From the NCBI GenBank assembly GCA_020635355.1, contig JACJZW010000001.1:62001-126000 (forward strand): a DNA stretch of 64,000 bases, given 5' to 3'. This document shows positions 25,996-34,550 of the stretch, in pieces. Source of the stretch: Flavobacteriales bacterium. GTDB taxonomy: Bacteria > Bacteroidota > Bacteroidia > NS11-12g > UBA9320. Numbering within the stretch: the stretch's first letter is position 1; each line of letters starts with the position of its first letter. A program made the position numbers and the translations under genes. The notes beneath the pieces are model-generated. The model was not told where the DNA came from, did no database searches, and saw only the letters and a program-made list of their open reading frames with translations.

Positions 25996-27094
25996 ATGAC
26001 ATCAGATCAACTGGTGGAATTGAAGGGCCGTGTTGAGGCCCTGGGGAGGTATCTTTGACGTTGCCAGGAAGAAAGCCCTGATTGAACAGGAAGAACTGGA
26101 AACACAGGATCCAACTTTTTGGGATGATCCCAAAAAAGCAGAAGCACATCTGCGTGAAATCAAAAAGAAAAAGATCTGGACCGACGCGTACGATAAAGCC
26201 GTTGCCCTCCTTGAAGATCTGGAAGTCCTTCATGAATTTAAACAGGCTGGTGAGGCATCCGATGAGGAAGTAGATCTGGCTTATCGTGAATGCCAGGTGT
26301 TTGTAGAAGATCTGGAGTTTAAAAATATGATGAGTAATGAAGAGGATCAACTCGACGCTGTCATAGAGATTAACGCCGGAGCAGGGGGGACAGAGAGTAA
26401 TGATTGGGCCAGCATGTTGATGCGTATGTACATCATGTTTGCTGAGAAAAACGGTTTTAAGGCAAGTGTTCTGGATGAGGTGGATGGAGATGTAGCGGGG
26501 ATAAAATCGTGTAGCATCGAGATTTCCGGGGATTTTGCATACGGCTATCTGAAAGGGGAAAATGGTGTACACCGGTTGGTTCGAATTTCGCCGTACGACA
26601 GCAATGCCCGCCGACACACTTCATTTGCGTCCGTGTATTGCTATCCGGTGGTGGATGATTCCATCGATATTGAAATCAGCCCGGCCGACATTACCTGGGA
26701 TACCTACCGGAGCAGTGGTAAAGGTGGTCAGAACGTAAACAAGGTGGAAACCGCTGTCCGTTTGAAGCACGAACCTTCCGGATTGGTGATTGAATGTCAG
26801 CAAGCTCGCTCTCAGCTGGCAAACAAGGAGCAGGCCATGAAGATGCTGAAATCACAACTTTATGAGATTGAACTTCGCCGAAAAAATGAAGCACGTGCCG
26901 AAATTGAGGCAGGTAAAATGAAGATTGAGTGGGGAAGCCAAATTCGCAATTATGTGATGCATCCCTATAAATTGGTTAAGGATGTGCGTACAGGTGAGGA
27001 AACCAGTAATGTGCAAGCCGTGATGGATGGAGATCTGGAAGCGTTTTCCAAGGCATTTTTGATGTTGAACAGCACGCACAATTCAGAAGAATAA
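25996..27094 (+). CDS. prfB: Peptide chain release factor 2, with programmed +1 frameshift
   Basis: RF2 recognises UGA and UAA and triggers peptide release. Translation begins at ATG 25996 (MTSDQLVELKGRVEALGRYL), meets an in-frame TGA at 26056-26058 after CTT, and continues in the +1 frame at GAC 26057 (DVARKKALIEQEE). The full product is 365 residues, the normal size. The shift signal is intact: a Shine-Dalgarno-like GGGGAGG three bases before CTTTGAC. The catalytic GGQ is at residues 243-245 (SSGKGGQNVNKVE). The stop-codon-reading tripeptide, SPF in classic RF2, reads SPY here (198-200). Gene callers will truncate this gene at 26030 unless the shift is modelled. It follows two small genes in a likely operon. 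Confidence 0.96.
26043..26059 (+). promoter_or_regulatory. Programmed +1 frameshift signal of prfB
   Basis: GGGGAGG (26043-26049), spacer TAT, then the slippery CTT and in-frame stop TGA followed by C. This is the classic autoregulatory site: when RF2 is scarce the ribosome pauses at UGA, the SD-like element pushes tRNA-Leu from CUU to UUU, and RF2 synthesis resumes. Confidence 0.95.
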
Positions 27095-27129
27095 ACCAAT
27101 AAAATAATTCATCTTTATCGGTGAATTAT

Positions 27130-27137
27130 TAATTTTG
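27130..27137 (+). promoter_or_regulatory. Predicted promoter of the tRNA-Leu pair (-7 box)
   Basis: TAATTTTG fits TAnnTTTG and lies 37 bases before the first tRNA-Leu. No clear -33 box is present at the usual distance. Confidence 0.5.
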
Positions 27138-27174
27138 CACCCGCTGAAAATCCGAACGGGTTGGATGCGAAATT

Positions 27175-27261
27175 GCCCAGGTGGTGAAACTGGTAGACAC
27201 GCTATCTTGAGGGGGTAGTGACCGTACGGTCGTGCAGGTTCAAATCCTGTTCTGGGCACCA
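27175..27261 (+). tRNA. tRNA-Leu (anticodon GAG)
   Basis: 87 bases with CCA encoded. The acceptor arms GCCCAGG and TCTGGGC pair, the anticodon stem is CTATC/GGTAG around loop TTGAGGG giving GAG, a long variable arm (ACCGTACGGT) marks the class II tRNA, and the T arm is CAGG-TTCAAAT-CCTG. It reads CUC and CUU codons. It is the first of two adjacent, very similar tRNA-Leu genes. Confidence 0.95.
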
Positions 27262-27319
27262 AATCCATCTACTAAACATGCCTGATGTTTAGATGGAGGT
27301 TTAAGATACTTTTTTACTT

Positions 27320-27406
27320 GCCCAGATGGTGAAATTGGTAGACATGCTATCTTCAGGCGGTAGTGGCTTAACGGCCGTGCAGGTTCGAATCCTGTTCTGG
27401 GCACCA
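27320..27406 (+). tRNA. tRNA-Leu (anticodon CAG)
   Basis: 87 bases with CCA encoded. Acceptor GCCCAGA with TCTGGGC, anticodon stem CTATC/GGTAG around TTCAGGC giving CAG, long variable arm GGCTTAACGGCC, T arm CAGG-TTCGAAT-CCTG. It reads CUG. It lies 58 bases after the GAG isoacceptor and clearly arose by duplication from a common ancestor; both appear to be ended by the terminator just downstream. Confidence 0.95.
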
Positions 27407-27420
27407 ATCACCAGATAAAG

Positions 27421-27444
27421 AAACGCCATTCGGCGTTTTTTTTT
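27421..27444 (+). terminator. Rho-independent terminator of the tRNA-Leu operon
   Basis: AAACGCC and GGCGTTT pair around ATTC and are followed by further T residues. It starts 15 bases after the second tRNA-Leu. The roughly 225 bases from here to the next gene show no ORF that I can support. Confidence 0.85.
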
Positions 27445-27671
27445 GTCCTATTGTCAATGCGAATATTAATCCCAAATTGGGAAAGGCTGTCCTGATGTGG
27501 GCGAATTTTTATAATTAGCACCTTTTTTATTGAAATTCCAATAGGCCATAAATGGCTGATAAAGAGCGCCTAAGATTGGATTCATGCAAAATCCTGACAA
27601 TGGCGAACGATTTGCGAGAAGCACTGTGGAGTTAACACCTCGGTGTGGACTCTGTCGCAAATAGTAGAATT

Positions 27672-30600
27672 ATGAAAACAAGTCGCATGATGCGCGGACT
27701 GATCCTGTCCGTAGCATTCATTACCCTTTTAATTCAAGGATCCGTTCTTCAGGCTCAAACTTCGTGTTGTACCGGTAAGAACAAACCTGTAAAAATCGAA
27801 TTTACCTACACCGGAGAAAGTTGTTCAGCCACCAGCAGTCATCAAGACAGCGATAAGTATGGTTGCTCAGGCGATCCTCAGGATGATCAGTCGGTTTACA
27901 TTGTTGCCGCCAACAAAAGTTACCTACCCTCGGCATTGATTTGGTTTTCAGGAACGGTGTCTATTGATTCATCGTTTGTGATTGATGCCGCAAATGCCGG
28001 CGAATCACGCTTAAAAGGTGAGACCTACATTCAGGTATTTGATCAGCAAAACGGAACCAAGTTGCAGGAGGTCTATTTTCATACTTCCTGTTCCCAGCCA
28101 CTCATCGCCGGAGATCAATATGGTTCTATTTACCTCAAAGGTATTTTACTGGAAAATGGGAATACGTGTGGAACATTTGAAGATGACGAAGATCCAAATG
28201 AATCCTGCTGTGTGGATGGCTTTAAGCCGGCCGATATCAGCCTGATTTATACCGGTGAGTCCTGTTCTGCCACCAATACCACCCAGGCATCAGATAAATT
28301 CAATTGTTATGGAAATCCGAATTCGGCTTCCTCGGTTTACATCATTGCCAATAACAATAACGATCCTACTCAAGGAGATAAATGGTTTGAAGGTTCGGTT
28401 CAATTGGATAGTGTGTTTACCATTCATGCGTCCTTGTCCGGGGCAACTAAATTATCCTCCAATACTGTTATTCACATTTTTGCTTCTCAAGGCGGTACGC
28501 TTCTTCAGCGTGTAAACTTCCATACGTCCTGTTCCCAACCACTTTCCATTGGCGATCAATGGGGGAGTGTTCAACTCTATGGAATGCGTGGTGAACAGGG
28601 AGGAACGTGTGGAACGGTTGACGATGTTGATGATTCCAATGAATCATGTTGCGTTGACGGCTTTAAACCAGCCCAATTAAGCCTTCAGTATACTGGAGAA
28701 GACTGCAGTGGCACCAGCACGAGTCAGTCTTCCGATAAATACAACTGTTCCGGCGACCCGAACGATGCTAACGCCGTGTATGTGATTGCCAATAACGATG
28801 ATAATGCCAGCAATGGCGATCGGTGGTTTGAAGGTTGGGTGTTGCTCGATAGTACATTCACCTTGGATGCCTCAAATGCAGGAGCAACTAAACTGTCCTC
28901 CAACACTGTGATTCACATCTTTGATCATGAAGGAGGTTCGCTACTCCAAAAAGTAAACTTTCATACGTCGTGCTCGCAACCGTTGGATCTGGACGACCAA
29001 TGGGGAGCGCTCAAACTGGTAGGAATGGTTGGGGAAGATGGATCAACATGCGGAAATCCTTCTACCAATCCTGAACCAATTTGCAATCGCGAACTCATAA
29101 ATACGACCAGCTGTGTAGGACGGAAATTTGTTCTGTACATGATCGATACCACCGGAAAGGCGTATTGGTTGGAAGGTGATTCCACCAGCTACTCCTGGAC
29201 GGAATTTTCAAATGGAACGGTGTTGGTTAAAGGTGAAAACTTCACGCATGCCGATTTATCATCAGAAAGCTTTGATTTTGAAGTTCTTTTATCCGGTGCC
29301 ACTTCTACAGCGCCATCCGGAAGTCCAAAATACAATTATTGCGGAGCCATCTCAAGCTTTGCCAATTGGGTGTATTTCCAGCACGTTTCTGGAGTAGTAA
29401 CCTCCAGTACCCGAGGTGTGTTTACACTATCCTTAAGAGGTCCGGCCTTTCAACAGGGAATGGATGCCAATACCAACCAGCTGGGATATGGTGCATCAGG
29501 ATGGTTCCACATGGAGGGGGGAGATGGTTTCTTTGATAAGGGCGATATCAATGCCATGTTATCAACGGAATGCTCAACTATTAAGGAACCGGAATCCTGC
29601 TGTGTGGATGGATTCAAACCCAAGCAAATTTCATTAACCTATACGGGAGAAGGATGTTCGGCTACCCAAACAACTCAATCTTCCGACAAATACGGTTGCT
29701 ACGGTGATCCGTCCGGTCGGGATGTTGTTTACATCGTTGCTAACAATGACAACAATCCATCCAACGGTGATCGTTGGTTTGAGGGTTGGGTGCTATTGGA
29801 TAGTGTATTTACGATCGATGCAAATTTTGCCGATAAAGACTACCTGTCCTCCAATACCGTAGTCCATATCTTTGATTTTCCAGGAGGCAGTGTGTTACAG
29901 CGGGTTAACTTTCATACCTCCTGTTCACAGCCTTTGATAACAGGTGACCAATGGGGCGCTGTTCAACTGGAAGGTATGGTGTCCAAGTATGGAGATACCT
30001 GCGGAACACCGCATTCCAATCCAGAACCAACGTGTGAGCGTGAATTGAAAAATACCACCAGTTGCGTGGGGCGAAAGTTCGTACTGTATCTGATTGATTC
30101 AACTGGAACGGCATTTTGGCTGGAAGGAGATTCAACGTCTTATCATTGGCAGGAATACAACAACGGGATGGTTCATCTCACTGGCGAAGGATTTACCCAC
30201 GCTTCATTAAGTGGTGATGAATTTGCCTACGATATCTGGTTGTTGAATGCCACATCTACCGCACCATCAGGTAGCCCTAAGTCAAACTATTGCGGTACCA
30301 TATCCAGTTATAGTGATTGGACGTATTTCAATTCATTGGTGGGTACAGTGACTTCGGATAATCACGGAACCTTTAGTTTATCCCGAAGAGGTCCGGCCTT
30401 CCAGCAAGGAACAGACGCGAACACCAATCAATTGGGATATGGTGCCTCCGGTTGGTTCTATCTGCATGGTGGCGATGGATATTTCACCGATGGTGATATT
30501 AATGCTATGCTTTCTGAAACATGTCAAGAAGACGAGGTAATCACGTCCTGTTGTGTAGATGGATACAAGCCACAGCAGGTTACGTTGACCTATACCGGTG

Positions 30601-32480
30601 AATCGTGCAGTGCAACGTCTACTACCCAGGATTCAGATAAATACAATTGCACCGGAGATCCGGATGGGCGTGATCTGGTCTACATCATTGCAAACGATAA
30701 AAATAATCCGGCAGATGGTAAGATCTGGTTTACCGGATGGGTGATCAAGGATAGTTCATTCACGCTGAATGCATTGGAGTTAGGAGAGGATTACCTCAAG
30801 TCCAACACGGTGATACATGTGTATGATCAACCCAATGGATCGTTGTTACAACGGGTTAACTTTCATACCTCCTGTTCTCAACCGCTGAATATCGGGGATC
30901 AATGGGGCGCTGTAAAGCTTCGTGGTATGATATCGGAGGAGGGGGCATCTTGTGGCTATCCTTCGGACAATCCGGTACCGGTTTGTGATCGTGAACTGAA
31001 AAATACCACCAGTTGTGTAGGTCGCAAATTTGTGCTTTACATGATTGATACCACAGGAACATCCTACTGGTTAGAAGGTGACTCCACATCCTATTCCTGG
31101 GAAGAGTATTCCAACAGTACCGTGGTGCTTACCGGTTCAGGATTTACCCATACTGCCTTCTCCGGCGAAGAGTTTTCGTACCACATTGTACTAACAGAGG
31201 CTACTACAACGCCCCCTGCATCAAGTCCCAAAACCAACTATTGCGGGACCATTAGTGACATGAGTGATTGGGTATACTTTAAGTCTATGGTTGGTACGGT
31301 TACGTCATCAGAACGAGGCGTATTTACCTTGAGTAGACGAGGTCCAGCCTTCCAGCAAGGAACGGACGCCAACACTAATCAGTTAGGCTATGGCGCATCG
31401 GGTTGGTTTTTCATGGAGGGTGGTGACGGATTCTTTGATAAAGGGGACATCAATGCAATGCTGTCCGAGGAATGCAAGACTCCGGTTGAGTCATGCTGTA
31501 CCGGTGGTATGAAGCCACAACGTATTACATTTAAATACACGGGTGATGGTTGTGACGCCACCGTAACATCTCAATCTTCTGATAAATATGGTTGCTCCGG
31601 CGATCCCAATAATCGTGAAACGGTATACATCATTGCCAATGAGAAAGAGAACATCAGCTCAGGGCATATTTGGTTCGAGGGGGAAGTTCGCCTTGGCGCA
31701 TTGTTTGAAATTGATGCTACCAATGATGGCGAAACTCGCTTGAAGGGTAATACGTACCTGCATATCTACGATCAACAAGGTGGAACCAAGCTTCAAACAG
31801 TTTATTTCCATACCTCCTGTTCGCAACCTATTTATACTGGAGATCAGTACGGCTCAGCCATTATTACCGGCATCGTGTTTGAAAATGGCTCAACCTGCGG
31901 AAATCCACTACCAGTAGAACTGGTGAATTTTAACGGTCACCGCAACGAGGATCAGATCGATCTGCGCTGGTCTACGGCCTCTGAGCAGAACAACGATCGC
32001 TTCGAACTGGAACGCAGCCTGGACGGATTTGAATTCCGTACCATCGCTAAAATTCCATCTAAGGCCCCAGGCGGAACCTCCTTGGATATGTTGAATTACA
32101 AGTACACTGATTACTCTTCTGAAATTTTGAATCAGGAAGTCGTGTTCTATCGCTTGAAGCAAGTTGATTTTGATGGTGAGTTAGACTATTCAAACATTGT
32201 GGCTGTGCGCGCCGACGCGGTGGTGAAGGACATCGATGTATTCCCGAATCCGGCAGATGGCACGATTTGGGTTCAGTTCAATTCGAATTATCAAGCCAAT
32301 ACCATTGTTCGGTTGATCAGTACCACCGGACAGGAATTGTATTCAAAGGAATATACCGGATTAAAGGATGCCGATGTGATACCAGTTGAACTGGACGATC
32401 TGGATCGGGGTCTCTACTACCTGCAGGTCATTTCCGGAACACGAATTTCTACTACACCCGTTGTGATCGAAAGGAAATAA
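27672..32480 (+). CDS. Large secreted Cys-rich repeat protein with T9SS sorting domain
   Basis: 1602 residues. The start at MKTSRMMRGLILS is chosen for its signal peptide, cleaved near LQAQ. The body is built from two modules: A (about 146 residues: SCCVDGFKP, YTGE.CSAT, HTSCSQPL, GDQWGA, TCG) and B (about 170 residues: TTSCVGRKFVLY, WLEGDSTSY, RRGPAFQQGTDANTNQLGYG, GDINAML). Their order is A-A-A-B-A-B-A-B-A. Module A resembles a secreted-protein domain known by its IHTSCSQPL motif (I recall it as DUF7467, unverified). From residue 1412 come the LPVELVNFNG linker and a type A sorting domain with the FPNPADG motif, so export by T9SS to the cell surface is expected. Each module has conserved Cys, likely disulfides. 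Function unknown; a structural or adhesive surface protein is plausible. A terminator follows directly. Confidence 0.9.
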   Translation: MKTSRMMRGLILSVAFITLLIQGSVLQAQTSCCTGKNKPVKIEFTYTGESCSATSSHQDSDKYGCSGDPQDDQSVYIVAANKSYLPSALIWFSGTVSIDSSFVIDAANAGESRLKGETYIQVFDQQNGTKLQEVYFHTSCSQPLIAGDQYGSIYLKGILLENGNTCGTFEDDEDPNESCCVDGFKPADISLIYTGESCSATNTTQASDKFNCYGNPNSASSVYIIANNNNDPTQGDKWFEGSVQLDSVFTIHASLSGATKLSSNTVIHIFASQGGTLLQRVNFHTSCSQPLSIGDQWGSVQLYGMRGEQGGTCGTVDDVDDSNESCCVDGFKPAQLSLQYTGEDCSGTSTSQSSDKYNCSGDPNDANAVYVIANNDDNASNGDRWFEGWVLLDSTFTLDASNAGATKLSSNTVIHIFDHEGGSLLQKVNFHTSCSQPLDLDDQWGALKLVGMVGEDGSTCGNPSTNPEPICNRELINTTSCVGRKFVLYMIDTTGKAYWLEGDSTSYSWTEFSNGTVLVKGENFTHADLSSESFDFEVLLSGATSTAPSGSPKYNYCGAISSFANWVYFQHVSGVVTSSTRGVFTLSLRGPAFQQGMDANTNQLGYGASGWFHMEGGDGFFDKGDINAMLSTECSTIKEPESCCVDGFKPKQISLTYTGEGCSATQTTQSSDKYGCYGDPSGRDVVYIVANNDNNPSNGDRWFEGWVLLDSVFTIDANFADKDYLSSNTVVHIFDFPGGSVLQRVNFHTSCSQPLITGDQWGAVQLEGMVSKYGDTCGTPHSNPEPTCERELKNTTSCVGRKFVLYLIDSTGTAFWLEGDSTSYHWQEYNNGMVHLTGEGFTHASLSGDEFAYDIWLLNATSTAPSGSPKSNYCGTISSYSDWTYFNSLVGTVTSDNHGTFSLSRRGPAFQQGTDANTNQLGYGASGWFYLHGGDGYFTDGDINAMLSETCQEDEVITSCCVDGYKPQQVTLTYTGESCSATSTTQDSDKYNCTGDPDGRDLVYIIANDKNNPADGKIWFTGWVIKDSSFTLNALELGEDYLKSNTVIHVYDQPNGSLLQRVNFHTSCSQPLNIGDQWGAVKLRGMISEEGASCGYPSDNPVPVCDRELKNTTSCVGRKFVLYMIDTTGTSYWLEGDSTSYSWEEYSNSTVVLTGSGFTHTAFSGEEFSYHIVLTEATTTPPASSPKTNYCGTISDMSDWVYFKSMVGTVTSSERGVFTLSRRGPAFQQGTDANTNQLGYGASGWFFMEGGDGFFDKGDINAMLSEECKTPVESCCTGGMKPQRITFKYTGDGCDATVTSQSSDKYGCSGDPNNRETVYIIANEKENISSGHIWFEGEVRLGALFEIDATNDGETRLKGNTYLHIYDQQGGTKLQTVYFHTSCSQPIYTGDQYGSAIITGIVFENGSTCGNPLPVELVNFNGHRNEDQIDLRWSTASEQNNDRFELERSLDGFEFRTIAKIPSKAPGGTSLDMLNYKYTDYSSEILNQEVVFYRLKQVDFDGELDYSNIVAVRADAVVKDIDVFPNPADGTIWVQFNSNYQANTIVRLISTTGQELYSKEYTGLKDADVIPVELDDLDRGLYYLQVISGTRISTTPVVIERK
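27762..31904 (+). repeat. Interleaved tandem coding repeats, modules A (six) and B (three)
   Basis: Module boundaries by position: A1 27762-28202, A2 28203-28643, A3 28644-29081, B1 29082-29594, A4 29595-30032, B2 30033-30545, A5 30546-30983, B3 30984-31490, A6 31491-31904. A units are 414-441 bases and B units 507-513. A1 and A6, the outermost copies, share features absent from the inner ones (SCCTG opening, GETRLKG/GESRLKG, VYFHTSCSQP, GDQYGS), while the inner A copies share SCCVDG, LSSNTV and VNFHTSCSQP. The three B copies each follow an inner A, so A+B looks like the duplicating unit. Confidence 0.9.
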
Positions 32481-32501
32481 GTTAACCAGCTTATCGATGA
32501 G

Positions 32502-32534
32502 AAGGGAGATGACTATGCGTTGTCTCCCTTTTTT
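32502..32534 (+). terminator. Rho-independent terminator after the repeat protein gene
   Basis: AAGGGAGA and TCTCCCTT form an eight-pair stem (extendable with weaker pairs) followed by TTTT, 22 bases after the stop codon. Confidence 0.85.
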
Positions 32535-32608
32535 ATGCGTCTTAATGACCACCTGGGCCGGGACGCTTAACAGGCTCATGTTTTTTGGAAATTGATGTTA
32601 ATTAAGGT

Positions 32609-32693
32609 GCCCAGGAGGTGAAATAATTTGATACGCAATCCAAAGGAAGCCACCCTTCCGTTGTGCATCATGTAAATCCTATTCTGAGTACCT
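32609..32693 (+). pseudogene. Decayed tRNA-Leu
   Basis: 85 bases align along their whole length with the two tRNA-Leu genes 5.2 kb upstream. The 5' end GCCCAGGAGGTGAAAT matches the tRNA start almost base for base, GATACGCAATC corresponds to GACACGCTATC, and the 3' end AAATCCTATTCTGAGTACC corresponds to AAATCCTGTTCTGGGCACC. The acceptor stem still mostly pairs, but the anticodon loop is disrupted, the T loop has a one-base insertion and lost TTC, and the CCA end reads CCT. It should not work as a tRNA. The other roughly 200 bases around it are empty. Confidence 0.8.
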
Positions 32694-32763
32694 ATACTTT
32701 TTCCTTACTGACTATGCCATTTGTCATAGGTTATAAATGATCCGGTTACACTTCTGAGGTGTC

Positions 32764-34452
32764 TTATCGTTTGAATAGTGCAAATCCAATAGGAATATTT
32801 CTGTTGTAAGAGATTATTCTATAATGGAAGATATACTTGCCTTCCTCAGCACTTACCAGTGGATTCCCATAAGAACCTACAAAGTTTAGACGTTCAACAT
32901 GTTTCGTTTTTCTACCATCCGGGAATTCAAGGTAATACTCAAGTAAGTCGCAATGCATCGGCGATAATATCTTAAGCATGCATTCCTGATTTTTTTTGCA
33001 CTTAAATGAATACGTATGCCATTCACGATATGGATTATAGTCCCACAATGCGTGGTCAACAGATTCCATGGAATAACCAGAACCCGCTAATTTGTTCTCA
33101 AGTATGGAAACCCCCTTCATTAGATGTAGGTATTCTTGTTCCCTTCTAACCAGTTTATACTCACTTGGAATGAAAATTTCTGGTTCTTTTTTCTCATTTA
33201 CCACAACCTTTTTGGAAGGGTCGTAGTTTTCCGGAGGGAATGCACACTCATCATCCACACAAAGCGTGTCAATTAAAGGTCTTTTGATATAACCATTTTC
33301 ATAGTGATTGAAGGTGTATCGGTCTCCATGGATTTCACATCCATCACCGTGAAATACACCTTTTTGAAATCCACCTTCATACTCCCAGAAGAAGTGATCA
33401 TCGCCATTGTAACGTGCTCTTCCATAACCATTTTCACAATCGCCCCACAAACAACCGTAATTCGGTAAGGGCAGCGGAGAAATTGGAGGACATGAGGGTA
33501 GTCTTGCATTGTAATCTCTAGACAGCGTAATTTTGTCAATCTCACGATTGGTCAAGTCACAGGTAACCAAGAGCTTGGCGTTTCCATAATAAAAGTAGTA
33601 AAACAATCCGTAATCCGGAGTTGGATCATAAACACCAAGGTGTTTTGGCAGTTCCGAGCACTTCATACCGCTTGTGAGATTTAATGGGAATTTTCCTTTA
33701 AATGAGTAAGGACTTATCTCAATTTTGCTCACCAGACTATCTTTCTCGTAGAAAATGTTCAGCCCTGAAGTTAATGATCCATAGTATGGTCCGGTGTTTG
33801 ATATTTTTTCATGAAATGGCAAACTGTAGTTTCTCCTCAATTCTTTTAAGACATCATTCACGGGTCTGTTAATCGCACACATCAAACAATCTCCCTCATA
33901 ACAATATGGTTTTGGCGCTTCAAAACATTGAGAACAAGAATCGGGTATAACGGATCTGGGGTTTTCGATATGCACCTCAACACTTGAGAGCAGAAAGTCC
34001 TTTTTCCTTTTACGTTTTCTACCATTCCAGACGTACGTATTTGTGTAGCTCACACCATTCCTTGAATTTTTATAGACCACCTGCTCCTCCTTAATTTTAT
34101 GTGGAAGTGCCAGTGATTGATCATCGAAGCGGGCCAGCGATTTGTAGGAGTATGAAAGGCCATTTCTCCGTCGTAGATAATCAGGTATTTCATAATAGTG
34201 CAGAAAGTACATCGTTTTGATACTGCCATTTTCCGTCTTATAACCGATCGGGTTTTCAGGGGTCACTTGTGATCCATCCATCTCAATCAAATGATGGGTT
34301 TCAATAAATTTAACTATCCGCTCATTCCCATCAGGATTTTGTCCGAACAGGCATAATAAACCCACTTGTTGTAAGGGTAACTGAGCAAGTGAAGACAAGT
34401 TCGAAACCACTAGAATGATAATGGTAATCGATCGTGCAAATTTTGCTGTCAT
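32764..34452 (-). CDS. Secreted protein with MORN-like segment, unknown function
   Basis: 562 residues from the start MTAKFARSITIIILV, which gives a normal signal peptide (cleavage near SSLAQ); an ATG ten codons upstream is also in frame. Features: a Cys-rich stretch near residues 180-205 (SCSQCFEAPKPYCYEGDCLMC), and around 350-395 a run resembling MORN repeats (GCLWGDCENGYGRARYNGDD, YEGGFQKGVFHGDG). MORN repeats often act as lipid or protein contact surfaces. The rest matches nothing I know. Base composition looks richer in A and T than the neighbours, and the gene sits next to the decayed tRNA, so acquisition by transfer is possible. Confidence 0.7.
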   Translation of the reverse strand: MTAKFARSITIIILVVSNLSSLAQLPLQQVGLLCLFGQNPDGNERIVKFIETHHLIEMDGSQVTPENPIGYKTENGSIKTMYFLHYYEIPDYLRRRNGLSYSYKSLARFDDQSLALPHKIKEEQVVYKNSRNGVSYTNTYVWNGRKRKRKKDFLLSSVEVHIENPRSVIPDSCSQCFEAPKPYCYEGDCLMCAINRPVNDVLKELRRNYSLPFHEKISNTGPYYGSLTSGLNIFYEKDSLVSKIEISPYSFKGKFPLNLTSGMKCSELPKHLGVYDPTPDYGLFYYFYYGNAKLLVTCDLTNREIDKITLSRDYNARLPSCPPISPLPLPNYGCLWGDCENGYGRARYNGDDHFFWEYEGGFQKGVFHGDGCEIHGDRYTFNHYENGYIKRPLIDTLCVDDECAFPPENYDPSKKVVVNEKKEPEIFIPSEYKLVRREQEYLHLMKGVSILENKLAGSGYSMESVDHALWDYNPYREWHTYSFKCKKNQECMLKILSPMHCDLLEYYLEFPDGRKTKHVERLNFVGSYGNPLVSAEEGKYIFHYRIISYNRNIPIGFALFKR

Positions 34453-34550
34453 GATTACTGAAGAAGTAATCAAAAATAGCATCTGGTGAAATTAGAATCG
34501 TTCTAATTTCAACCTAAATAGTTAGCCAAATTCATGAGTGGAAGATCAGT

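Noticed and set aside
26050..26057. TATCTTTG, an exact -7 promoter match inside prfB
   Set aside because: It is part of the TAT-CTT-TGA frameshift site and fully explained by it; no gene starts just downstream.
25996..26058. prfB appearing as a broken gene with an early stop
   Set aside because: SD-like element, CTT and TGAC are all in place for programmed frameshifting, so this is regulation rather than decay.
27083..27268. 61-residue minus-strand ORF across tRNA-Leu (RTGFEPARP motif)
   Set aside because: A translated antisense tRNA-Leu, another familiar artefact.
27762..31904. Long regular repeats considered as a CRISPR array or as an assembly artefact
   Set aside because: Units are 414-513 bases, coding and in frame, with diverged sequences; there are no short identical repeats with spacers, and the copies differ enough to rule out simple misassembly.
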